A stretch of 29,804 nt of DNA from the IMG/VR virus record IMGVR_UViG_3300043436_000620, positions 1 through 29,804 of that record, one strand, 5' to 3'. Position numbers and translations under genes: made by a program. Below, piece by piece: positions 22,532-28,168 of the stretch. The DNA comes from a virus. Under the pieces are notes generated by a model that saw nothing but the letters and a program-made list of their open reading frames with translations, made no database searches and was not told the DNA's origin. Position 1 is the first letter of the stretch. Every line of letters starts with the position of its first letter.

Positions 22532-22728
22532 CAGTAATTGAAAAACTAAAAGCTAAGACAAGTCCAAAGAATAGAAGAGATGGACGTATATTAACAGCAA
22601 TTAGCGGTGCTTGTGCTACTATCTTAGGTAGTGGACTTGTAAGCAATCCAATAGCTATAACTGTAATAACTGCAATCGGTGGGGTTACTGGAATCATGGC
22701 AGGTAAACGAGCGTTAAAAACTGTTTAA
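22528..22728 (+). CDS. Holin-like protein
   Basis: 66 residues with a basic N-terminus (EKLKAKTSPKNRRDGR) and a hydrophobic Gly/Ala-rich segment at about 20-58 that can make two short membrane helices with a turn at VSNP, ending in KRALKTV. This fits a small class II holin that makes holes in the inner membrane. It comes three bases before the endolysin gene, as a holin should. No dual-start motif is seen. Confidence 0.65.
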   Translation: MTVIEKLKAKTSPKNRRDGRILTAISGACATILGSGLVSNPIAITVITAIGGVTGIMAGKRALKTV

Positions 22729-22730
22729 GT

Positions 22731-23183
22731 ATGATACTTATAACACCACATTTAACACTTGCAGAAGTTACTCGTACAAGTGCAAAAGCTCCCAACGTTC
22801 CTACTCCTTTACATTTAGAGAATATTAAACTACTTGCTGAAAAGGTATTTGAGCCACTTAGAGCGCTTGTGGATGCACCAATTACTGTAAATAGTGTATA
22901 CCGTTCAAAAGAAGTAAATGCACTTACTAAAGGCGCTAGTTTAACTTCACAACATTGTAAGGGGCAAGCTATGGATATTGAGGGTACAAATGTAAGCAAT
23001 GCTACATTAGGTAGATTGATTAAAGATAATTTAACTTTTGACCAATTAATTTTTGAAAAGCCAGTCAATGGAGAACCTAGTTGGATTCATGTTAGTTACT
23101 CAAATACTAGAAACCGTAAACAAGTATTAATATTTGTAAATAATAAATATATTCCTTTTAATACGAATCTAATTAACAAATAA
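22731..23183 (+). CDS. Endolysin, peptidase M15 family
   Basis: 150 residues. The M15 zinc peptidase signature is complete: VYRSKEVN with R58, then SLTSQHCKGQAMDIEG with H75 and D82, and PSWIHVSYS with H120, the third metal ligand. A glutamate or aspartate for catalysis is available in LTFDQLIFEK (D104 or E109). M15 endolysins cut peptide cross-links in peptidoglycan. There is no signal peptide, so it needs the holin to reach the wall. The N-terminal HLTLAEVTRTSAKA is the usual start for this group in Bacteroidetes phages. It closes the late genes before the terminator at 23244. Confidence 0.88.
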   Translation: MILITPHLTLAEVTRTSAKAPNVPTPLHLENIKLLAEKVFEPLRALVDAPITVNSVYRSKEVNALTKGASLTSQHCKGQAMDIEGTNVSNATLGRLIKDNLTFDQLIFEKPVNGEPSWIHVSYSNTRNRKQVLIFVNNKYIPFNTNLINK

Positions 23184-23243
23184 TACTTACATTTACACAT
23201 TCATAATTTTTCTATTAGGTATCCAGAGATAACTGAAAACACT

Positions 23244-23271
23244 AAAACCCGTTGCGCCCGTAACGGGTTTT
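23244..23271 (+). terminator. Rho-independent terminator at the end of the late genes
   Basis: AAAACCCGTT at 23244-23253 pairs with AACGGGTTTT at 23262-23271, loop of eight bases, followed by CTTATTT. The ten-pair stem, four of them G-C in a row, is very clear in this AT-rich DNA. It separates lysis from the accessory region. Confidence 0.88.
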
Positions 23272-23316
23272 CTTATTTAGAATGAATATAAATAACAATT
23301 ATTTTTAATAAAAGTG

Positions 23317-23346
23317 TTGTTTATTAATAAAAGTTACTTATATTTG
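23317..23346 (+). promoter_or_regulatory. Bacteroidetes-type promoter for the accessory operon
   Basis: TTG at 23317-23319, 19-base spacer, TATATTTG at 23339-23346. Fits the host -33/-7 pattern exactly. The ATG at 23386 is about 33 bases after the expected start of transcription. Confidence 0.78.
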
Positions 23347-23356
23347 CATCATGCAA
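23344..23356. promoter_or_regulatory. Candidate operator palindrome at the accessory promoter
   Basis: TTGCAT-C-ATGCAA, perfect six-base arms with a single central base, overlapping the end of the -7 element and the expected transcription start. It differs in sequence from the palindrome at 1509-1522 but has the same placement. Binding protein unknown. Confidence 0.45.
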
Positions 23357-23385
23357 CGAAGCATAAATTTAAAATAAGAAAAGTT

Positions 23386-23682
23386 ATGAAAAATTTAATT
23401 GGTAAAAAAGTAATTGTTAGAGCTGATAGAGCTGGGGTTTTTTACGGTACATTAACATCTAAAGAAGGTAGTGAAGTTACATTAGAAAATGCTAGAAAGT
23501 TATATTATTGGACAGGGGCAAATGCAATAGAAGAAATTGCATTAAGTGGCGTTAAAAAAGCTAGTAATTGTAAATTCACAGTTGTTAATAAAGAAATTAC
23601 AATCAACAACTGGATTCAAATAAATCCATGCACAGAGGAAGCTATTAATAACATTGAAAGCGTAGTAGAATGGAAGAATTAA
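23386..23682 (+). CDS. DUF6948-like protein
   Basis: 98 residues. The ATG at 23386 is chosen because it starts the family pattern LIGKKVIVRADRAGVFYGTL, and a GTG start further up (23314) would lie inside the promoter. The remaining pattern ARKLYYWTGANAIEEIALSGVK, NCKFTVVNKEITI, QINPCTEEAINNIESVVEWK is one I recall as DUF6948, widespread in phages with no known function. The sequence suggests a small beta-barrel, so nucleic-acid or ligand binding is possible. It overlaps the repeat protein gene by 13 bases. I recall the two gene types occurring side by side in other genomes. Confidence 0.75.
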   Translation: MKNLIGKKVIVRADRAGVFYGTLTSKEGSEVTLENARKLYYWTGANAIEEIALSGVKKASNCKFTVVNKEITINNWIQINPCTEEAINNIESVVEWKN

Positions 23683-24425
23683 TAAAAAACTTTTTAACCG
23701 TAACAAGTAATTCTGGTTCTGGTGATGGTTATGGTGATGGTTCTGGTTATGGTTATGGTTCTGGTTATGGTTATGGTGATGGTTATGGTTCTGGTTCTGG
23801 TGATGGTGATGGTGATGGTTATGGTTCTGGTTCTGGTTCTGGTGATGGTTCTGGTTCTGGTTCTGGTTATGGTGATGGTTCTGGTTCTGGTTATGGTTAT
23901 GGTTATGGTGATGGTGATGGTTCTGGTTCTGGTTATGGTTATGGTTCTGGTTTAAAATCATTAAACAACCAAAAAGTAAATTCAATTGACGAAGTACCTA
24001 CAATAATCAAATCAGTTAAAAACAACATTGCAAAAGGATTTATAGTACATAATGATTTGACATTAACAAAGTGTTTTATTGCTAAAGGAGAAAATCAATT
24101 TTCACACGGAGAAACATTGGAAGATGCGTTAAATTCATTACAAGAAAAGTTACTGCTAAATAAACCAATCGAAGAACGAATAGAAGATTTTAAAACAAAC
24201 TTTAATAATTTAACAGATGAATACCAAGCTAAAGAATTTTATAAATGGCACTTTCTTTTAACTGGTAGTTGTGATTTAGGTCGTAAATCATTTGTAAACG
24301 ATAAAAAAATAGACTTAGAAAATGACAAGTTTAGTGTTTTAAAGTTTATTGATTTAGTTCAAAACTCATACGGTAGTGATATTATTAGACAATTAAAAGA
24401 ATCCTATGAAGTTAAACGAGCGTAA
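23670..24425 (+). CDS. X-Gly repeat protein with a conserved C-terminal domain
   Basis: 251 residues in three parts: a short N-terminus (1-14), a perfect X-Gly dipeptide tract at 15-94, and a folded domain at about 95-251. In the tract X is only Ser (17), Tyr (13) or Asp (10), 40 units with no interruption. The C-terminal domain (VNSIDEVPTIIKSVKNNIAKGFIVHNDLTLTKCFIAKGENQF, then EFYKWHFLLTGSCDLGRKSFV) is a pattern I recall from a phage family of unknown function, which I remember as DUF7666. The tract is low-complexity and probably disordered; Asp and Tyr could serve in calcium binding or weak multivalent contacts. Function unknown. Confidence 0.75.
   Translation: MEELIKNFLTVTSNSGSGDGYGDGSGYGYGSGYGYGDGYGSGSGDGDGDGYGSGSGSGDGSGSGSGYGDGSGSGYGYGYGDGDGSGSGYGYGSGLKSLNNQKVNSIDEVPTIIKSVKNNIAKGFIVHNDLTLTKCFIAKGENQFSHGETLEDALNSLQEKLLLNKPIEERIEDFKTNFNNLTDEYQAKEFYKWHFLLTGSCDLGRKSFVNDKKIDLENDKFSVLKFIDLVQNSYGSDIIRQLKESYEVKRA
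23712..23951 (+). repeat. 240-bp GGTNNT low-complexity tract
   Basis: Forty in-frame six-base units, each TCT, GAT or TAT followed by GGT. All 80 codons end in T. The strand is made almost only of G and T and carries a GG every six bases. The three X codons differ from each other by one or two changes. Such a tract can gain or lose units by slippage or unequal crossing over without shifting frame. Confidence 0.95.
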
Positions 24426-24546
24426 CGCTGGAAGAAAGAAAGTATTAAACGGTAAGAAAATACATCTTACCGTTAATGCAGAAAAGGAAAAGGAAATAAG
24501 AGCCTTTGCGAAATCAATAACAACATACGAAACTAAGAAATTATGA
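24406..24546 (+). CDS. Small basic protein, possible DNA binder (46 aa)
   Basis: ATG 24406 overlaps the repeat-protein gene by 20 bases; TGA 24544-24546. 46 residues, strongly basic at the start (ERNAGRKKVLNGKKIHLTV) then a charged helix (EKEKEIRAFAKSI). The N-x-AGRKK opening followed by a strand and helix resembles the start of phage ribbon-helix-helix proteins, although the second helix is too short, so it may be a fragment. Confidence 0.5.
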   Translation: MKLNERNAGRKKVLNGKKIHLTVNAEKEKEIRAFAKSITTYETKKL

Positions 24547-24701
24547 GAAAGAAAGAAACAACAACAGAAAATCAGTACATCACACCGCCTTTAGGTATCA
24601 TGGTTAGATGGTGGAAAGGCAAGAAATTTAGAGATGCCAAAGGTAACGGAAGTTTTAACATCGATTTGTATCACAGATATTTAAACGCTATTACAAGATG
24701 A
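24543..24701 (+). CDS. Small hypothetical protein (52 aa)
   Basis: ATG 24543 to TGA 24699-24701, overlapping both neighbours by four bases. 52 residues, basic, with a WWKGKKFRDAKGNGSFN centre that looks like a beta hairpin. No family recognised; the overlaps are the main support. Confidence 0.5.
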   Translation: MRKKETTTENQYITPPLGIMVRWWKGKKFRDAKGNGSFNIDLYHRYLNAITR

Positions 24702-24898
24702 GAGAAATGACAGTAATTATATTCTTAAACAATATTGATTTAAGATGTACAATAGAAGTAAACGACACAAACTACGATAACGGTTTTGAGATAGTTTCAG
24801 CCTATTTAAGCGACTCAAATATAAACATAGTAGATTTGTTAGACGAAGTTGAATTGAGCAAAGCAGTGTACATTAAATTAAAACTATCGGAATTATGA
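24698..24898 (+). CDS. Small acidic hypothetical protein (66 aa)
   Basis: 66 residues with strands at the start (MTVIIFLNNIDLRCTIEVND) and DLLDEVELSKAVYIKLKLSEL at the end. Shares its general build, strand pair followed by a '.NIVDLLDE' segment, with the next gene (VKGVDIFELLDHELE), which could mean the two are distant copies. Overlaps neighbours by four bases each. Confidence 0.55.
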   Translation: MREMTVIIFLNNIDLRCTIEVNDTNYDNGFEIVSAYLSDSNINIVDLLDEVELSKAVYIKLKLSEL

Positions 24899-25101
24899 GA
24901 GAGGCAATAAAATACAAAGGAGTTGAAATGGAAGTAATTTTTGATTACACTCCAGAAGAGCCTAGCACACACGACTATCCTGGTTGTGGTGCTGAAACAT
25001 GTATAAACGAAGTAATCGTGAAAGGAGTTGATATATTTGAATTGCTAGATCACGAACTAGAGCAAATAGAAGATTATTTATACAATAATTATAATTACTG
25101 A
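24895..25101 (+). CDS. Conserved small phage protein (68 aa)
   Basis: 68 residues. The pattern 'Y.GVEMEVIFDYTPEEPSTHDYPG' followed by an INEVIVKGVDIFELL strand-helix and ELEQIEDYL is one I recall in many unrelated phages; its role is unknown. The conserved PG after the strand pair and two cysteines (GCGAETC) are visible. It overlaps neighbours at both ends. Confidence 0.62.
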   Translation: MREAIKYKGVEMEVIFDYTPEEPSTHDYPGCGAETCINEVIVKGVDIFELLDHELEQIEDYLYNNYNY

Positions 25102-25403
25102 TGACTAAACAACAAAGCAAATTAGAGGCGTTAAAACGTCAAGCTGATTACATAGCTAACAAAGAACACTACGACTTTCTAATAATGGTTATAACAACCT
25201 TACAAAGCATTTGTTTAGAGTGTGCTGATGACTTAAATACAGTTATGCCACAAGTTATAAATAATAGAATGGTTAAAGATTTAGAATATTTTAATAATGC
25301 TATTCACTACTTAATGCCAATGGAAGATAGTGCAATTGTAGCGGATGAAATAAACGCAAATAAGCAAAAAGTATGGGACTTATTTAACGATTCACTAAAA
25401 TAA
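25101..25403 (+). CDS. Helical hypothetical protein (100 aa)
   Basis: 100 residues, almost all helical (SKLEALKRQADYIANKEHYDFLIMVITTLQSICLECADDLN). No family recognised. It starts on the last base of the previous stop, so it is a member of the accessory operon. Confidence 0.6.
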   Translation: MTKQQSKLEALKRQADYIANKEHYDFLIMVITTLQSICLECADDLNTVMPQVINNRMVKDLEYFNNAIHYLMPMEDSAIVADEINANKQKVWDLFNDSLK

Positions 25404-25443
25404 AGATTCGGCAATAAATAGAAATTAGTGCCAAAATATAAAC

Positions 25444-25632
25444 ATGAAAAAACGTATTCTATTTGTCAACCTAGTTTGCACAGACAACAAAAAACCTAAA
25501 CACTTTACCAAAGTAGTAATAACAGAGGGCGCGACAACTTACAAGCGTTTATCTATTACTAAGATTGAGATAATTAAACACGTTGGGTATACAAATTCTT
25601 TAATGCGTGGTACGGTTAAGGAATCCAAATAG
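25444..25632 (+). CDS. Small basic hypothetical protein (62 aa)
   Basis: 62 residues, basic and strand-rich (KRILFVNLVCTDNKKPKHFTKVVITEGATTYKRLSITKIEIIKH). It comes 40 bases after the previous gene and is the last in the accessory operon; the terminator at 25674 follows. No family recognised. Confidence 0.5.
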   Translation: MKKRILFVNLVCTDNKKPKHFTKVVITEGATTYKRLSITKIEIIKHVGYTNSLMRGTVKESK

Positions 25633-25673
25633 TAGTACAAATCGCAAATTAAACGCTACTAGGAGGAAAAATC

Positions 25674-25699
25674 AATCCAGTTCTTAATCGAACTGGATT
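25674..25699 (+). terminator. Rho-independent terminator of the accessory operon
   Basis: AATCCAGTTC at 25674-25683 pairs with GAACTGGATT at 25690-25699, six-base loop, followed by TTTTTT to 25705. A ten-pair stem plus T run. It ends the genes from 23386 on. Confidence 0.88.
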
Positions 25700-25772
25700 T
25701 TTTTTGTGTTAAAAAAATGATAATTTACAATTAAATTTTAATACATACAAATAAAAATATTACTTTAGCTCT

Positions 25773-26891
25773 ATGGTAGAAAACATTAACCGAATCATGG
25801 AGCTTTATTCCGAGAATGGAAACAAAGCCGAAACAAGCCGAATAATATGCAAAGAAATCAACATCGAATGGAACGACAACGTACGTAGGAACATTGTAAA
25901 ACTAATCAACAGACGTGAAAACAAAGGAGTATTTGACGAGTGCGAAAGTGTTGGCATCGACGTTGATAAAGTAAAGCATTATTGGTATAAGGGCAAAAAT
26001 TACTCGATAAATGTTAAAGGTGAAAATGAAGTTTTTAAGTATGAAGATTTTAAAGAAGACTTTATTTCAACGGTAAAAGATTTAAGACCTAACCATATTC
26101 AAATTATTAGAACCGAATCAGATGAAGAATCGCACTGCTTACTTATAGACCCTGCAGATTTGCACGTAAATAAGCTATGTGACGCATTTGAAACGGGTGA
26201 AGAATATAACTCACAGATAGCAGTACAAAGATGTAGAGATGGAGTTGCTAGTATAATTCAGAAATCAAAAGGTTTTAATATTGATAAGATTATATTAATT
26301 GTGGGTAATGATGTCTTAAATACAGACAACACAAAAAGCTCAACTACTAAATTTACCCCACAAGATACTCATTTAAAGTGGTTCGACGCTTTTTTAATGG
26401 CAAAACAATTGTACATTGATGTAATTGAAACATTAGTATCTATTGCTAACTTAGAAATAGTTTACAACGTATCTAATCATGATGAGATGAGCGGGTTTTT
26501 TCTCATGGACAGTTTGTACTCATGGTATAATCAACACCCTAATATCGAATTTAATAGAAGTCCAGCACATAGAAAATACACGACATACGGAAAAAATTTA
26601 ATTGGGACAACACATGGCGATGGTGCTAAACAAAATGATTTACCTTTGCTTATGTGCCATGAGGCATCTAATCATTGGCACGAATGTAGACATCGATATT
26701 GGTTCACTCACCATGTACACCATAAAACGAGTAAAGATATTATGTCTGTTCAAATCGAATCGTTAAGAAGTCCGAGTCCTGCTGACAGTTGGCATCATAA
26801 AAGCGGTTACCAACATTCACCTTTAGCAATTGAGGGCTTTATATTCCACAAAGAACACGGACAAGTAGCAAGATTAACAACTTTATTTTAA
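25773..26891 (+). CDS. Helix-turn-helix/metallophosphoesterase protein
   Basis: 372 residues. The first 50 residues form a helix-turn-helix (IMELYSENGNKAETSRIICKEIN, then VRRNIVKLINRR). From about 120 on the calcineurin-like phosphoesterase motifs appear in order: D129-L-H131, G178-N-D180, N235-H236-D237, H281-G-D283 and T-H313-H314-V-H316. These line up with SbcD/Mre11-type nucleases, which cut DNA ends or hairpins. Proteins of this build are found in Bacteroidetes phages and may be annotated as exonucleases. It lies between a terminator and the replication promoter, with no clear promoter of its own. A role in DNA repair, host DNA breakdown or counter-defence is possible. Confidence 0.78.
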   Translation: MVENINRIMELYSENGNKAETSRIICKEINIEWNDNVRRNIVKLINRRENKGVFDECESVGIDVDKVKHYWYKGKNYSINVKGENEVFKYEDFKEDFISTVKDLRPNHIQIIRTESDEESHCLLIDPADLHVNKLCDAFETGEEYNSQIAVQRCRDGVASIIQKSKGFNIDKIILIVGNDVLNTDNTKSSTTKFTPQDTHLKWFDAFLMAKQLYIDVIETLVSIANLEIVYNVSNHDEMSGFFLMDSLYSWYNQHPNIEFNRSPAHRKYTTYGKNLIGTTHGDGAKQNDLPLLMCHEASNHWHECRHRYWFTHHVHHKTSKDIMSVQIESLRSPSPADSWHHKSGYQHSPLAIEGFIFHKEHGQVARLTTLF

Positions 26892-26895
26892 GATT

Positions 26896-27111
26896 ATGGG
26901 AAAAATAACACTAGAGTTCGACGATATAGAAGAACGAGACGATGCAATTAGCGCAATTAACGGTATAAGATGGAAGTCTACTTTATGGGAGTTAGACCAA
27001 CATTATCGAAGTATCGCGAAACACTCGGAAGTTGGCAGCGAAATTGAAGAGGCGGAACGAGTTAGGCAGAAAATAAGAGAAATTTTATTTGATAATGAAT
27101 TAATTTTGTAA
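26896..27111 (+). CDS. Small conserved phage protein (71 aa)
   Basis: 71 residues with the pattern KITLEFDDIEERDDAISAING, LWELDQHYRSIAKHSEV and EAERVRQKIREIL, which I recall as a small, widespread phage protein of unknown function next to replication genes. Four bases after the phosphoesterase stop, so probably co-transcribed with it. Acidic at the start, helical at the end. Confidence 0.65.
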   Translation: MGKITLEFDDIEERDDAISAINGIRWKSTLWELDQHYRSIAKHSEVGSEIEEAERVRQKIREILFDNELIL

Positions 27112-27118
27112 AAATGTA

Positions 27119-27147
27119 TTGTAATTAGAAAATAAATATTATATTTG
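27119..27147 (+). promoter_or_regulatory. Bacteroidetes-type promoter of the replication operon
   Basis: TTG at 27119-27121, 18-base spacer, TATATTTG at 27140-27147. It fits the host pattern, and no other is seen up to the ATG at 27279. The transcript would begin near 27154, right at the 5' arm of the leader structure. Confidence 0.78.
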
Positions 27148-27153
27148 TACACG

Positions 27154-27221
27154 AAGCTTGGACACTTCTAAAAACATTATTGTAAAGTCATTTATCAAAG
27201 GTTAGTCCAAGCACCTTTTTT
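27154..27221 (+). ncRNA. Structured leader or small RNA before the replication genes
   Basis: GCTTGGAC at 27156-27163 can pair with GTCCAAGC at 27205-27212. That 3' arm lies fully in the loop (27203-27212) of a second hairpin, AAAGGT at 27197-27202 with ACCTTT at 27213-27218, which is followed by a short T run to 27221. The two stems could form a pseudoknot or compete, as in an attenuator. The first gene is 58 bases further. The element begins where the transcript is expected to start. Fold and function are unproven. Confidence 0.45.
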
Positions 27222-27278
27222 AAATGGCTTTTTTATTTTACTAAAAGTTACTGGTTATCTAAAAACCTTTATTTTATT

Positions 27279-27464
27279 ATGGCAGTATCATTAATGTTTC
27301 ACGACTTTATAGATGAAACAACATTATCAATTCGCGTTAAAGAAGATAGATTTTTAAGTCTATATACAGAAAATGAAGAAGGAAGTTGTTGTATTTATTT
27401 AGATAAATCTACTTCAATTAAACTATCAAAAGAGTTAAGAAAATTAATAGCTTTATTAGATTAG
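27279..27464 (+). CDS. Small hypothetical protein (61 aa)
   Basis: 61 residues, first gene behind the structured leader. Beta strands in the middle (TTLSIRVKEDRFLSLYTENEEGSCCIYLDKS) and a C-terminal helix (IKLSKELRKLIALL). This overall plan is common in small phage proteins of unknown role. Two bases separate it from the replication protein gene. Confidence 0.6.
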   Translation: MAVSLMFHDFIDETTLSIRVKEDRFLSLYTENEEGSCCIYLDKSTSIKLSKELRKLIALLD

Positions 27465-27466
27465 TT

Positions 27467-28168
27467 ATGGCAAGACCAGAAAGAAAAACAGTAGATTACT
27501 TTCCTTTTTACATTGAGGAAGGACAAAAGATGTTCTACATAGAAGAAACTTATGGAAATGATGGATTTGCGGTATTTGTAAAGATACTTAGAGAACTTGC
27601 AAAAGTAGAAAATCATTTCTTAGACTTATCAAAACCAACACAATTAATGTTTTTAAGTGCAAAGTGTAAAGTATCAAAAGAAGTACTTGAAAGTATTATT
27701 AACGACCTTGTAAATTTAGAAAAATTTGATTATGAATTATGGAATGAATGTAAGGTTGTTTGGTGTCAAGATTTTATTGATAGTATACAGGATGCTTACA
27801 GAAAGAGAAATAATTTATGTATGACTAAACAAGGTTTAAGTAGTATTTTAATTAGTTTAGGGCGGAAGAAACTAGGTAAAGAGCCTATTAAAGACGTCGA
27901 TAATGCACAAAGAAAAGAAAAGGAAATAAAAGAAAAGAAAACAATACCATCTATCGATGAGTTTCTGGCTTATGCTTTATCTTTAAAACCAAATGTAAAT
28001 ATTGAAAACGTTAAGTTGAAATTTAATTCATGGTTAGTAAATGATTGGATGGTTACAAGACAAGGAAAAGATACTCCGATTAAAAATTGGAAAACAACAT
28101 TATCGAATACAATGCAGTATTTAGGTGAGCAAGAAATTATTACTAATCGATTTAAAGTTTCAGTATGA
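27467..28168 (+). CDS. Lin1244/Lin1753-like replication protein (DUF4373)
   Basis: 233 residues. The N-terminal half matches the Lin1244/Lin1753-like domain: KTVDYFPFYIEEGQKMFYIEETYGNDGFAVFVKILRELAKVENH (about 6-49), then a winged-helix-like segment with VSKEVLESIINDLVNLEKFD. A charged linker (RKEKEIKEKK) joins it to a C-terminal helical domain (IPSIDEFLAYALSL ... VNDWMVTRQGKDTPIKNWKTTLSN) as in phage helicase loaders and DnaD-like replication starters. The start of the helicase overlaps its stop (ATGA), so both are likely made together. Probable role: origin binding or helicase loading. Confidence 0.78.
   Translation: MARPERKTVDYFPFYIEEGQKMFYIEETYGNDGFAVFVKILRELAKVENHFLDLSKPTQLMFLSAKCKVSKEVLESIINDLVNLEKFDYELWNECKVVWCQDFIDSIQDAYRKRNNLCMTKQGLSSILISLGRKKLGKEPIKDVDNAQRKEKEIKEKKTIPSIDEFLAYALSLKPNVNIENVKLKFNSWLVNDWMVTRQGKDTPIKNWKTTLSNTMQYLGEQEIITNRFKVSV

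Noticed and set aside
23314-23385. GTG start for the DUF6948-like gene
   Set aside because: It would lie within the promoter between the -33 and -7 elements. The family sequence begins at the ATG at 23386.
23712-23951. Tract considered as a CRISPR array or minisatellite in non-coding DNA
   Set aside because: There are no spacers; the units are in frame inside a gene with a folded domain behind them.
23722-23955. Second plus-strand frame reading as Met/Val/Leu repeats
   Set aside because: Shadow of the X-Gly tract; all the real domain sequence lies in the other frame.
23542-23985. Open frame on the minus strand reading as His/Asn/Gln repeats
   Set aside because: It is only the reverse complement of the GGTNNT tract and has no stop codons for that reason. 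No start signal or promoter on that strand.
25761-25768. TACTTTAG as -7 element for the phosphoesterase gene
   Set aside because: One mismatch to TAnnTTTG, no TTG at the proper distance, and the transcript would start inside the ATG.
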